Made by a program: the position numbers and the translations under genes | Shown: one piece after another, positions 24,756 through 32,260 of the stretch | Layout of the letters: each line of letters opens with the position of its first letter | Numbering within the stretch: the first letter of the stretch is position 1 | Notes under the pieces: model-generated | Databases searched by the model: none | Seen by the model: only the letters and a program-made list of their open reading frames with translations | What the model was told of the DNA's origin: nothing | Assembly: GCF_027853965.1 (NCBI RefSeq) | Contig: NZ_JAQGLB010000016.1 | Location: 145,910 to 209,909 of the forward strand | Source: Saccharopolyspora indica | Lineage (GTDB): Bacteria; Actinomycetota; Actinomycetes; Mycobacteriales; Pseudonocardiaceae | Direction: 5' to 3' | Length of the DNA stretch: 64,000 nt

Positions 24756-24828
24756 ATTTCCCGAGATCACCGGCGCCGCCCTCGCAGCCGAACTGTGAGG
24801 CGAAACACTGAGCGGGAGACTCAAGCCC

Positions 24829-25476
24829 ATGACCGATCAGCCGCAACGACGCGAAACACGTCGCCGCGCGGAGACCCGTCGACGGCTGATCGCCGCTGCC
24901 CGGCAGGTGTTCCTCGAACACAGCATCCGGGACGCCCCGGTCGAGCTGATCTGCGAAGCGGCCGGCTTCAGCCGCGGCGCCTTCTACTCCAACTTCGAGA
25001 CGAAGGAAGACCTGTTCCTCGCCGTCTACGAGGAGGAGATGACCGCCCGCATCGACCAGACCAGGGAGATCATCGAGAAAGCGGTGGCACCGACCGGCGA
25101 AGACCGCTCGGTGCACGACGCCATCCTCCAGATCGGCGCGGCGTGCGCGGAATCGCTGGTCGCGGACAAGACCTGGTACCTGCTGCTGACGGAGTTCCGC
25201 GCCCACGCCCTCCGCAGCCCGCAGCTGCGCCTCCGAGCGGGCGAGTACCTGGTCCAGGTCACCGAAGCGGTGGCGGAGCTGATGCAGCACGCCCTCGACG
25301 AACTGGGCATGCAAGCGGACGTGGACACCCGCGACGCGGTCCGAGCCCTGATCGCGATCTACGACGCAGAACTGGAACGAGCGGTCTTCAGCAACAGCGA
25401 CCCCAACATGAGCACGTTATTCACCGAAATCTTCCCCCGCGTCGCCACAGCCCTCATCACGCCCAAGAACGCCTGA
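24829..25476 (+). CDS. TetR-family regulator, divergent to MMPL operon
   Basis: 215 residues. The HTH (RRLIAAARQVFLEHSIRDAP, ELICEAAGFSRGAFYSNFETKEDLFL) is canonical TetR; the C-terminal ligand domain is helical. It is divergent from the MMPL-YhgE operon, and the tandem repeats between them are its probable operator. The expected role is repression of export until an inducer, perhaps a substrate of the pump, binds. ATG at 24829 has GAGACTC upstream. Neither the ligand nor the pump cargo can be read from the sequence. Confidence 0.87.
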   Translation: MTDQPQRRETRRRAETRRRLIAAARQVFLEHSIRDAPVELICEAAGFSRGAFYSNFETKEDLFLAVYEEEMTARIDQTREIIEKAVAPTGEDRSVHDAILQIGAACAESLVADKTWYLLLTEFRAHALRSPQLRLRAGEYLVQVTEAVAELMQHALDELGMQADVDTRDAVRALIAIYDAELERAVFSNSDPNMSTLFTEIFPRVATALITPKNA

Positions 25477-25631
25477 CGGCCGGTGTTCGGCCAGATAGAC
25501 CTGTCCTCATCCGACCTCGGCAGTAGCGGTGGTGGCGACGCCTTCGGCAGTCGGACGCAAAAGAGTGATGCTGTCCGCGCATCGTTGACCTGCAGCGACG
25601 TTCCAGGTTGAATGGCACCAGGCCGGTGACA

Positions 25632-25650
25632 AGAGCCCCAGGGGGGCTCT
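25632..25650 (-). terminator. Candidate terminator after DUF3800 gene
   Basis: GAGCCCC and GGGGCTC form a short strong hairpin just past the stop of the DUF3800 gene. The T-tract is weak. Confidence 0.45.
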
Positions 25651-25672
25651 CCCCCAAGGGGTAGCCGGCCTC

Positions 25673-26323
25673 TTACTTTGTCCAGGGCTCGAAGCAGCTC
25701 TGCAGCGAGTCGCTGATCATGCCCCAGTACTCCTCCTTGCCCTTCTCCAGCTTTCGCTGCACAGCCCATGCTGCGTAGTCGGCGACTTGCAGCCCCCACG
25801 AGGTGGGCGCGGGCCAGTGGCAGAGGTGCACGTCCCGGCCGTTGGGTCCCTGCACTTGGCACACGTCGTGAAGCGCCGACTCGAATGCTCTCTTGCGGGC
25901 ATTGGTCCCGAGAGTCGCGGCCACGACGAACAGGCGGTCGCCCTTGGCCGCGACGCGAGGCGCGAGGTACTTGAAGTGCAGGTACCAAGCCATCTTGTAC
26001 AGGTAGACCTCGCCTGCTTCGCGGACGTGGTCGTACGCCTCGTGCTTGTCGAGCATCGTGGCGTCCAGTCGCCATCCCTGCTCCGCGATGAGCGCGTACA
26101 CCTCTTTCCTCGTCGGGTGGCTGTCATCGGTCGCGTGGAAGAAGCCCTTCTTCAAACCCACCCCGCGCGCGTGCAGTTCGGCGCGCAACTGCAGCGCTTC
26201 GTTGAGGGCCATGCCGTGATCCCGGATGACTGCCGTAGCGATGCCGAAGAAGCGCGAAGCGCCTTCGTGCTGCTGGTAGTCGAGATTGCCGGTCTCATCG
26301 GCGTACATGAAGATGTCTGCCAC
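25673..26323 (-). CDS. DUF3800 protein (RNase H-like fold)
   Basis: 216 residues starting with IFMYADETGN, the signature of DUF3800, with the acidic residue typical of an RNase H-like site (Asp in YADETGN). Later conserved segments are KGFFHATDDSHPTRKEVYAL and LQVADYAAWAVQRKL, where the Asp of QVADYAAWA is family-conserved. DUF3800 members are found in phage, mobile islands and defence contexts; the function is unknown. GTG at 26323 with CGGAGA upstream gives the family start. Its GC content looks lower than that of its neighbours, consistent with horizontal transfer. Confidence 0.75.
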   Translation of the reverse strand: MADIFMYADETGNLDYQQHEGASRFFGIATAVIRDHGMALNEALQLRAELHARGVGLKKGFFHATDDSHPTRKEVYALIAEQGWRLDATMLDKHEAYDHVREAGEVYLYKMAWYLHFKYLAPRVAAKGDRLFVVAATLGTNARKRAFESALHDVCQVQGPNGRDVHLCHWPAPTSWGLQVADYAAWAVQRKLEKGKEEYWGMISDSLQSCFEPWTK

Positions 26324-26702
26324 GAATCTTCTCCGTCGATGACTCCGTCTTGATGGACGGTGCTCGGGACAGCCGCCTGCAGTGCCGACTGCTCTGGCGA
26401 TCACAAGTTGCGCAGCATCCCGCTTCGAGACTCGATGCGTGCTTGGAGTTGACGGTTCTTGCGGAGCAAGAGCGTTGCGGTCTGTTCGTGCCTCGATCGC
26501 CAGACGTGCGGATCTTGGCAGGTCGGCGTGCCCGGAGTCATGTTGGTGAGCGGTGAAGAGTGATGATCACACTGAAATTGAGTAATGCGGTGACGCGCTT
26601 CGGGAGGAGTTCCTGATCGGTTTCCGTCTTGTGGTCGGGAATCTGGGCGACGTCGTCATGTTTCGCGGGCTGCCTCCGTGCCGGAACCTCGCGCTGCGGG
26701 TT
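26324..26702. other. Intergenic stretch with no supported gene
   Basis: About 380 bases between two minus-strand genes. The frames here are short and lack codon bias or start signals. An AT-richer stretch near 26557-26600 (TGATGATCACACTGAAATTG) may contain a promoter, but no clear box is seen. Confidence 0.4.
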
Positions 26703-27326
26703 TCAGCGGTTCGTGCGGAGGTAGGTGGTGATCATCGCTACCAGCTCGTTCTCCAGTCGTGCGGTGTCGATGGGGCCGGGGGCGGCGACGAGCGGGTGCA
26801 CGGTCAGCTCCACAGTGGACGCCACGAGGCGGGCTGCGGTGTCCTTGTCCTGGACCTGGACTTCCGGGTGGCGGTCGAAGAGGTCGCGCAGGTGTCCGAT
26901 CATCTCCCGCTCGTAACGGGCCATCCGCTCCAGCAGCTCGCCGGAGCGGGGTGCCTGCTCGAGCATGATCCGCAGCAACCGCGGGTCGTCGTGGTGGTTC
27001 TCGATCACCGCTCGCACGAAGGCGCGGACCGTGTCGTCGAGCGGTTCCGGCGTGTCCGAGCACTGGCGGAGGGCTGCGGTGGACCGGTCGCCGTCGAGGT
27101 GGCGGGTCAGCAGCTCGGCGAGGATCGCGTCCTTGTTCGGGTAGTACTGGTACAGCGAACCGATCGAGATCCGCGCCCGCTCGGCGATGCGGTTCGTGGT
27201 CCCCGCGGCGTAGCCGTGCTCGGCGAAAACGTGAGCAGCGGCGGTGAGGATGCGCTGGCGGGTCAGCTCGGCCCGGACCTGGCGCGGCTGTTTGCGCGGC
27301 TGGAGCCGACGGTGGTCCGGCGGCAT
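26703..27326 (-). CDS. TetR-family regulator
   Basis: 207 residues: basic N-terminal tail (MPPDHRRLQPRKQPRQVR), HTH (RILTAAAHVFAEHGYAAGTTNRIAERARISIGSLYQYYPNKDAIL), then a helical C-terminal domain ending TTYLRTNR. ATG at 27326 with AGGGGG upstream is preferred to the longer frame. It is divergent from a PPOX-type flavoprotein and an oxidoreductase, whose promoter region has a possible dyad around 27371-27391 (AGTAAT, 5-6 bases, ATTATT). It probably represses those genes in the absence of an effector. Confidence 0.85.
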   Translation of the reverse strand: MPPDHRRLQPRKQPRQVRAELTRQRILTAAAHVFAEHGYAAGTTNRIAERARISIGSLYQYYPNKDAILAELLTRHLDGDRSTAALRQCSDTPEPLDDTVRAFVRAVIENHHDDPRLLRIMLEQAPRSGELLERMARYEREMIGHLRDLFDRHPEVQVQDKDTAARLVASTVELTVHPLVAAPGPIDTARLENELVAMITTYLRTNR

Positions 27327-27370
27327 GGCACCCCCTGCGAATCGGCGCGAAAGCGAGTAGCGCACAAGTC

Positions 27371-27391
27371 GAGTAATTGCTCATTATTGTG
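27371..27391. promoter_or_regulatory. Candidate TetR operator
   Basis: AT-rich inverted repeat GAGTAATTGCTCATTATTG, with AGTAAT facing ATTATT, in the 67-base gap between divergent TetR and PPOX genes. The dyad is imperfect. Confidence 0.4.
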
Positions 27392-27393
27392 TC

Positions 27394-28029
27394 ATGACCA
27401 GCACGGATATCGTCAGCAGAACGCGCCCGCGCCGGATCTCGTTCGCGGCGGTCCGGGCCCGGCTCGGGGAGCCGAGCGCCGTGGGCAAGACCAAGGTCCA
27501 GGACCGCATCGATCGGCACAGCCACCGCTTCATCGCTCATTGCCCGTTCCTGGCGATGGCCACGTCGGATGCGACCGGCCTGCCCGACTGCTCGCCGCGC
27601 GGCGACTACCCGGGGTTCGTCAAGGTGCTCGACGAGCGCACGCTCGCGATTCCCGACCGGCCGGGCAACAAGCTCGCCGACTCGTTCCACAACCTCGCCG
27701 AGAACGACGGGATCGGGCTGATGTTCGTCGTCCCCGGAGTGCGAGAAGTGCTGCGCGTCAACGGCCGCGCGTACCCGACCGACGAGCCGGACGTGCTCGC
27801 CCGGATGCGGATCGAGGGCAAGGAAGCGGAACTGGCGATCGTCGTCGCGGTGGAGGAGGTGTTCTTCCACTGCGGGCGGGCGCTGCTCCGGTCCCGGCTG
27901 TGGGATCCCGCGAGCCAGGACCTGGCCGAGGAGTTGCCGTCCGTCGGCGAGATGGCCGCCGAGCAGATGGGCGGCGATCCGGCGGTGCTGGAGAAGACGC
28001 TCGAAACCGCCTACCGGCAACTGTACTGA
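27394..28029 (+). CDS. PPOX-class flavoprotein (MSMEG_1061-like)
   Basis: 211 residues of the pyridoxamine 5'-phosphate oxidase-like split-barrel fold: VQDRIDRHSHRFIAHCPFLAMATSD, then GLPDCSPRGDYPGFV, DRPGNKLADSFHNLAENDGIGLMF and VPGVREVLRVNGRAYPTD. These residues match the FMN/F420-binding PPOX subgroup labelled MSMEG_1061. It is followed 12 bases later by a flavin-[2Fe-2S] reductase on the same strand, so the two probably form an electron-transfer pair. The substrate is unknown. Divergent TetR gene upstream. Confidence 0.83.
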   Translation: MTSTDIVSRTRPRRISFAAVRARLGEPSAVGKTKVQDRIDRHSHRFIAHCPFLAMATSDATGLPDCSPRGDYPGFVKVLDERTLAIPDRPGNKLADSFHNLAENDGIGLMFVVPGVREVLRVNGRAYPTDEPDVLARMRIEGKEAELAIVVAVEEVFFHCGRALLRSRLWDPASQDLAEELPSVGEMAAEQMGGDPAVLEKTLETAYRQLY

Positions 28030-28041
28030 GGTGATCCGGTC

Positions 28042-28950
28042 ATGCAGCGAACAGTGCTCGAACAGGTGGAGCCGGTCGCCGAGGACGTCGTCGCGCTCGT
28101 CCTGCGCGGTGCCGACGGGCCGCTGGCGCCCTGGGAACCGGGTGCGCACGTGGACCTCGCACTGCCCAACTGGTTGACCCGGCAGTACTCGTTGTGCGGT
28201 GACCCGGCCGATCGCGACAGCTACCGCGTCGCCGTCCGCCACGACCGGCTCAGCCGGGGCGGCTCGGAGTACGTCCACCTGTTCTTGCGCACCGGTCGCG
28301 CGCTCGAAGTGTCGTTGCCGCGCAACAACTTCCCCTTGGCGCCCGCACCGGAATACCTGTTCATCGCCGGTGGTATCGGCATCACCCCCATCGTGCCGAT
28401 GCTGGCGGCGGCGGTCGGAGCCGGAGCCTCGGTGACGCTGGTCTACGCGGGCAGGTCGGTGGCCGCGATGCCCTTCGCGGAGGAACTCCGGGCGGTCCAC
28501 GGAGATCGGGTGCGCCTCTTCGCCACCGAGGAGCACGGCAGACCCGACTTCGCCGAGCTGGCAGCCGAGCTGAGCCCTCGAACGCTGGTGTACTGCTGCG
28601 GTCCCGAGTCGATGCTCGACGCGGCCGAGGCGGCGTTCGCCGAGCAGCGCTTGCGCATCGAGCGCTTCCGGCCGGTGGCCAAGCAGTTCGCGCCGAACGA
28701 ACCGTTCGAGGTGCAGTGCGCCAGGTCCGGGCGGAGCGTGCAGGTCGACGCGGGGGACACGGTGCTGAACGCGTTGCACCACGCGGGGTTCCCAGTACCG
28801 GCGGGCTGCCGCGAAGGAGTGTGCGGGAGCTGCGAGATCACCGTTCTCGACGGGGAACCGGAGCACCGGGACGACATCGGTGCGCCGCCCGGCCGCATGT
28901 ACTGCTGCGTCTCCCGCGCGCTGTCGCCCCGCCTCGTCGTCGACCTCTGA
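28042..28950 (+). CDS. PDR/VanB-type flavin-[2Fe-2S] oxidoreductase
   Basis: 302 residues with the order FMN/FAD-binding barrel, NAD-binding domain, and C-terminal plant-type ferredoxin. RQYSLCG is the flavin motif; GGIGITPIVPML is the nucleotide motif; CREGVCGSC with a further Cys in RMYCCVSRA provides the four [2Fe-2S] ligands. This is the phthalate dioxygenase reductase/VanB layout, which feeds electrons to Rieske oxygenases or other partners. No Rieske oxygenase is present nearby; the PPOX flavoprotein immediately upstream is the likely partner. ATG at 28042 has GAGGTGATC upstream. Confidence 0.87.
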   Translation: MQRTVLEQVEPVAEDVVALVLRGADGPLAPWEPGAHVDLALPNWLTRQYSLCGDPADRDSYRVAVRHDRLSRGGSEYVHLFLRTGRALEVSLPRNNFPLAPAPEYLFIAGGIGITPIVPMLAAAVGAGASVTLVYAGRSVAAMPFAEELRAVHGDRVRLFATEEHGRPDFAELAAELSPRTLVYCCGPESMLDAAEAAFAEQRLRIERFRPVAKQFAPNEPFEVQCARSGRSVQVDAGDTVLNALHHAGFPVPAGCREGVCGSCEITVLDGEPEHRDDIGAPPGRMYCCVSRALSPRLVVDL

Positions 28951-29059
28951 ACCCGTTCTTCAACGGCGGTGGTGGGGGCGGAATCATCCCCGCACGGCCG
29001 CGGAATCCACGCGTCGCGCCGCCGGGCCTGGGGTGGGCCCGGCGGCGCGGGTTCTCAAC

Positions 29060-29908
29060 TCAGGCCGGGACGGGGTGCCGGTGAGCCGGTTCGGGGGTGG
29101 TGACCTCCTTGCGCTCGCGGTGCACGGCCAGCAGGAGCAGGGCGACCACTGCCTGGACTCCCACGATCAGGGCCTGGGGGAGGAGTTCGGTCACCCCGAC
29201 CAGGGACATCGTCGCGTTGCCGCCGAAGTGGATCGCCACTGCGCCGAGGACGCCCGCCCGGTCGTAGCCGTACCCCGCCAGGAGAGCCATCGGGATCACG
29301 CTGAGCAGGTAGGTCAGGCCGCTGAGGGTGAACATGCCGAAGGCGTTCTGGACGGTTCCGGTGATGAAGAACAGCGGCAGGTGCCAGATCGACCAGATGA
29401 CACCCAGCAGCAGCCCGGTCAGCAGACGGCCCATCCTGCCGCGCAGGCGCGGGTGCAGGGTGCCGCGCCAGCCGAACTCCTCGCTCAGCGGGCCGACGAC
29501 GAGCATGACCGCCACGAACGTCAGCGGGCCGCCGGACATCTGGACCAGGGTCAACGCCGAGTTCAGGCTCACCGGCGGGCCGCCCAGCTGCTGCGCGATC
29601 AGCGCGCCGCCGACCACGGTCGCGGCCGCCACCGCCAGCAGGACCGGCGTCCACAGCAGGCCTATCAGCGGCAATCGCACCGAGTGCGCTGGTGCGGGCT
29701 GGCGGCGGACGGCGCGGCGCAGGCGGATCACGATCGCGCCGAACATCGGGCCGAAGGCGCCGAGCAGGTAGGGGATGACGGTGGGCGGGCTCATCGCGGG
29801 CCCGCCGAGCAGGATCGCGACGCCCCAGGACGCCCAGGCGGTCGCGAACGTGACGAACAGGAAGAGGACGATGCCGCTCTTCTGGCGGGCGGCGTTTGCG
29901 GTGCTCAC
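29060..29908 (-). CDS. CPBP-family intramembrane metalloprotease
   Basis: 282 residues with about eight membrane helices. The CPBP/Abi signature is complete: EEFGWRG with Glu143, Glu144 and Arg148, the next helix with WSIWHLPLFF carrying the second-motif His, and HFGGN as the third. Members are membrane proteases of the Rce1/CAAX type, tied in bacteria to bacteriocin immunity or signalling. GTG at 29908 follows AAGGA. The upstream alpha/beta hydrolase ends 21 bases before, so they form an operon controlled from the 30831-30848 palindrome. Confidence 0.85.
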   Translation of the reverse strand: MSTANAARQKSGIVLFLFVTFATAWASWGVAILLGGPAMSPPTVIPYLLGAFGPMFGAIVIRLRRAVRRQPAPAHSVRLPLIGLLWTPVLLAVAAATVVGGALIAQQLGGPPVSLNSALTLVQMSGGPLTFVAVMLVVGPLSEEFGWRGTLHPRLRGRMGRLLTGLLLGVIWSIWHLPLFFITGTVQNAFGMFTLSGLTYLLSVIPMALLAGYGYDRAGVLGAVAIHFGGNATMSLVGVTELLPQALIVGVQAVVALLLLAVHRERKEVTTPEPAHRHPVPA

Positions 29909-29929
29909 AGCAGTTCCTTTCGGGTCGTT

Positions 29930-30829
29930 TCAGAGCCGGTCGGCGAGCCAGCCGGTCACCAGCGCCAGCAGCGCGGCGTCCACCGGTCGGCGCAGCTGGC
30001 CGGGGTAGGCGCGGACCGAGGCGCGGCCGGGGTTCCGGCGCAGCAGGTGGGTCAGGTCGGGGATCCGGTGGGTCTCCACCTCGCCGGGAACCAGCCGGTC
30101 GATCTCGGCCAGGTCGGCGGGGTCGACCTGGTGGTCCTTGCCGCCGGTGATCGCCAGCACCGGGGCGTCGATCTCGGCCAGGGCCGGGCGCGGGTCGTGC
30201 GCGAGCATCTCCCGGAACCACCGGGTGTTCACCGGCAAGCCGTGGACGCGCGCCGCGTCGGCGGTGGTCGCCTTGATCCGGTTCAGGTGCCGGTTGCCCA
30301 GCCGCCGCAGCAGCGGCCGCACCGCTGCGGGGAAGTCGCGGGCGATCATCCGGCCCTGCCAGCGCAGGGCGTCCTCGCCGAGGCGGGCGAACCCTGCCAG
30401 CAGCACCACCGCTCGGACCTGCGGATCCGAGCCGAGCGACATGGCGTGCAGCGCGCCTTCGCTGTGGCCGACGACGCCGACGCTCCGGATCTCGGGGCGC
30501 CCGGCCAGCGCGCGGAGGGCTGCCGCGGCGTCCCGGGTGTTGTCGGTGAATCCGGTCGTCCGCCAGTTGCCGGGAGTCTCGCCGACTCCGCGCCGGTCGT
30601 AGCGCAGGGACGCGATCCCCTTCGCCGCGAGCGCGGTGGCCAGCGGCGCGCCGAGCTCCAGGCGGAGCCTGCCGGCGTTGGAGTCGCGGTCCACCCGGCC
30701 GGAGCCGTGCAGCAGCAGGACTGCCGGGTGCGGGCCGGGGCCGGTGGGCAGCGTCAGCGTGCCCATCAGCGGCAGCCCGTCGTCCGCGGTGGCCGTCATG
30801 TCCAGGTCTCGCAAGTCCCACCCTCTCAT
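29930..30829 (-). CDS. Alpha/beta hydrolase (dienelactone-hydrolase type)
   Basis: 299 residues starting MRGWDLRDLDMTATADDGLP. The fold is seen in LLLHGSGRVDRD, SLRYDRRGVGETPGN, the nucleophile elbow GHSEGA with Ser, LAITGGKDHQVDP with the Asp, and PDLTHLLRR with the His. The catalytic triad is intact, suggesting esterase activity on an unknown substrate. The start at 30829 is two bases from a perfect palindrome, so the transcript would be nearly leaderless; Met11 (30799) is an alternative start. Operon with a CPBP protease gene; divergent HTH gene. Confidence 0.82.
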   Translation of the reverse strand: MRGWDLRDLDMTATADDGLPLMGTLTLPTGPGPHPAVLLLHGSGRVDRDSNAGRLRLELGAPLATALAAKGIASLRYDRRGVGETPGNWRTTGFTDNTRDAAAALRALAGRPEIRSVGVVGHSEGALHAMSLGSDPQVRAVVLLAGFARLGEDALRWQGRMIARDFPAAVRPLLRRLGNRHLNRIKATTADAARVHGLPVNTRWFREMLAHDPRPALAEIDAPVLAITGGKDHQVDPADLAEIDRLVPGEVETHRIPDLTHLLRRNPGRASVRAYPGQLRRPVDAALLALVTGWLADRL

Positions 30830-30830
30830 T

Positions 30831-30848
30831 GTTCTCAGTTTTGAGAAC
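30831..30848. promoter_or_regulatory. Perfect 7-4-7 palindrome, probable operator
   Basis: GTTCTCA, 4 bases, TGAGAAC. It lies between the divergent hydrolase gene and the HTH gene at 30875 and overlaps the hydrolase promoter/start region. A strong candidate for the binding site of that HTH protein. Confidence 0.65.
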
Positions 30849-30874
30849 GTTATCAGGTATGAGATCGTTGGTCC

Positions 30875-31444
30875 ATGGCATCCGCGGACCTCCTCCTGCA
30901 CCCAGTCCGGGCGCGCATCCTGCAGACGCTGTTCGGCTCGGATCCGCTGACCACCGCGCAGCTGCGCGAACGGCTCCCGGACATCGCGCCGGCGACGATG
31001 TACCGGCACGTCGCGGTGCTCGCGGAGGCGGGCGTGCTGGAGGTCGTGGAGGAGAAGCGGGTGCGCGGCACGGTCGAGCGCAGCTACCGGGTGCGCCAGG
31101 AGCAGGCGGTGGTGGACCCGCGAGCCCGGGAGACGATGGGGATCGAAGACCACCGGCGCGCGTTCACCGCGTTCTCGGCATCGCTCATGGCCGACTTCGA
31201 GCGCTACCTCGCCAGCGACGGCGCGAACCCCGCAGGCGACGGCGTCGCCTACCGGCAGGGCCCGGTGTGGTTGACGAAGGAGGAGTTCACCGAGCTGATC
31301 GAGGAGCTGGACGCGGCGGTCGTCGCGCGCACGGGCAACGCCCCGACGCCCGACCGGGTCCGCCACGTGTTCAGCCTCATCGCCGTCCCGGACAACGCGG
31401 CGGAACCTCCCGGCGAGCACGAGCCCCCAGCTGAACCGCGGTGA
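30875..31444 (+). CDS. ArsR-like winged-helix regulator
   Basis: 189 residues. The N-terminal winged helix (LLLHPVRARILQTLFGSDPL, LRERLPDIAPATMYRHVAVLAEAGVLEV) is of the HTH type used by ArsR/PadR-like regulators, and the C-terminal region is helical. No metal-binding motif is present. It is divergent from the hydrolase/CPBP operon with a perfect palindrome between. Autorepression and repression of that operon is the simplest model. A tail rich in Pro/Glu is probably disordered. Confidence 0.8.
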   Translation: MASADLLLHPVRARILQTLFGSDPLTTAQLRERLPDIAPATMYRHVAVLAEAGVLEVVEEKRVRGTVERSYRVRQEQAVVDPRARETMGIEDHRRAFTAFSASLMADFERYLASDGANPAGDGVAYRQGPVWLTKEEFTELIEELDAAVVARTGNAPTPDRVRHVFSLIAVPDNAAEPPGEHEPPAEPR

Positions 31445-31526
31445 TCACCAGGACGAACGCGCCCAGTGCGGCGGTGGCCAGCAGCGCGGCGCTGCCGGTG
31501 AGGACGAGTTTCGTGTTGCGAACCAT
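31377..31526 (-). CDS. Possible small single-pass membrane protein
   Basis: 49 residues: MVRNTKLVLTGSAALLATAA then a membrane helix continuing GAFVLVITAVQL and a basic tail. It overlaps the 3' end of the HTH gene on the other strand. No strong ribosome site is visible and codon evidence is limited, so this is tentative. Similar short exported proteins occur elsewhere in the window (45940-46182). Confidence 0.35.
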   Translation of the reverse strand: MVRNTKLVLTGSAALLATAALGAFVLVITAVQLGARARREVPPRCPGRR

Positions 31527-31577
31527 GACCGGAGGTTCCGGGCTCGCGGAACGCACGCGGTGTGGAAAGATCAATCC

Positions 31578-32138
31578 GTGAACGCCACTCCCGCAACGCT
31601 TTTCGGCCGCTTCGGCGCTCTGCTCGGCGGTGCCGCGCTGCTCGTCGCCTGCACCGGCCCCGAACCGTCGCCGCCACCGCCGGAGCCGGTTCCGACCAGC
31701 GAGGCCGCGGGTTGCCCGGAATCCGGCGTGAAGATCACCGGGGGGCAGGTGGACACCGCGATGTTCTCGCGGGCGATGGGCATCGTGCTGACCAACTGCG
31801 GCACCGGTGAGCACACCGTGAACGGCTTTCCGGTGGTCCGGGTGCTGGACGCCGACCGGCAGCCGCTGGACATCGTGGTCGGCAACGGGTCGCAGCCGGT
31901 CAGCGCGCCGGACAGCTACGACGCGCCGCCCGAGCCGGTGACGCTGCGGCCGGGCGAGCAGGTGACCGCGCGGGTCCTGTGGCGCAACGAGGTGACGAGC
32001 ACCGAGGCCGCTGTCAACGGCAGCTACCTGGAGATCGCACCGGCCGAGGGCGAACCGGCGCAGGTCGTCGAACCGGACGGCGGGGTCGATCTGGGCACCA
32101 CCGGCCGACTGGCGGTGAACGCCTGGGCCGTCCGCTGA
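31578..32138 (+). CDS. DUF4232 lipoprotein
   Basis: 186 residues. A signal peptide ends in the lipobox LLVACTG, so the Cys is lipidated and the protein is outside the membrane. A Pro-rich linker (EPSPPPPEPVPT) precedes the DUF4232 domain (TMFSRAMGIVLTNCGTGEHTVNGFPVVRVLDADRQ and TLRPGEQVTARVLWRN), a beta-rich fold with two Cys likely forming a disulfide. GTG at 31578 has GGAAAG upstream and is preferred to the frame's earlier GTG at 31560. A second DUF4232 protein, not lipidated, is at 57183. Function unknown. Confidence 0.8.
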   Translation: MNATPATLFGRFGALLGGAALLVACTGPEPSPPPPEPVPTSEAAGCPESGVKITGGQVDTAMFSRAMGIVLTNCGTGEHTVNGFPVVRVLDADRQPLDIVVGNGSQPVSAPDSYDAPPEPVTLRPGEQVTARVLWRNEVTSTEAAVNGSYLEIAPAEGEPAQVVEPDGGVDLGTTGRLAVNAWAVR

Positions 32139-32260
32139 GCTGAACGGCTGTGCTTCGCGCTGGTCAGCAGGGCTGTTCGGGGCAATTGTGGTGCGCACCA
32201 CGGGCAGCGCCCGGGGGTGGGGGTTTCGCGCGCGGTGATCGCCCGAGACAATGCGCGGTC

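Noticed and set aside
21940..24798. 952-codon plus-strand frame opposite the MMPL gene
   Set aside because: His/Asp/Arg-rich translation with no domains; MMPL motifs are clear on the minus strand.
26350..26556. 68-codon plus-strand frame
   Set aside because: No ribosome site, no codon bias and no recognisable protein features.
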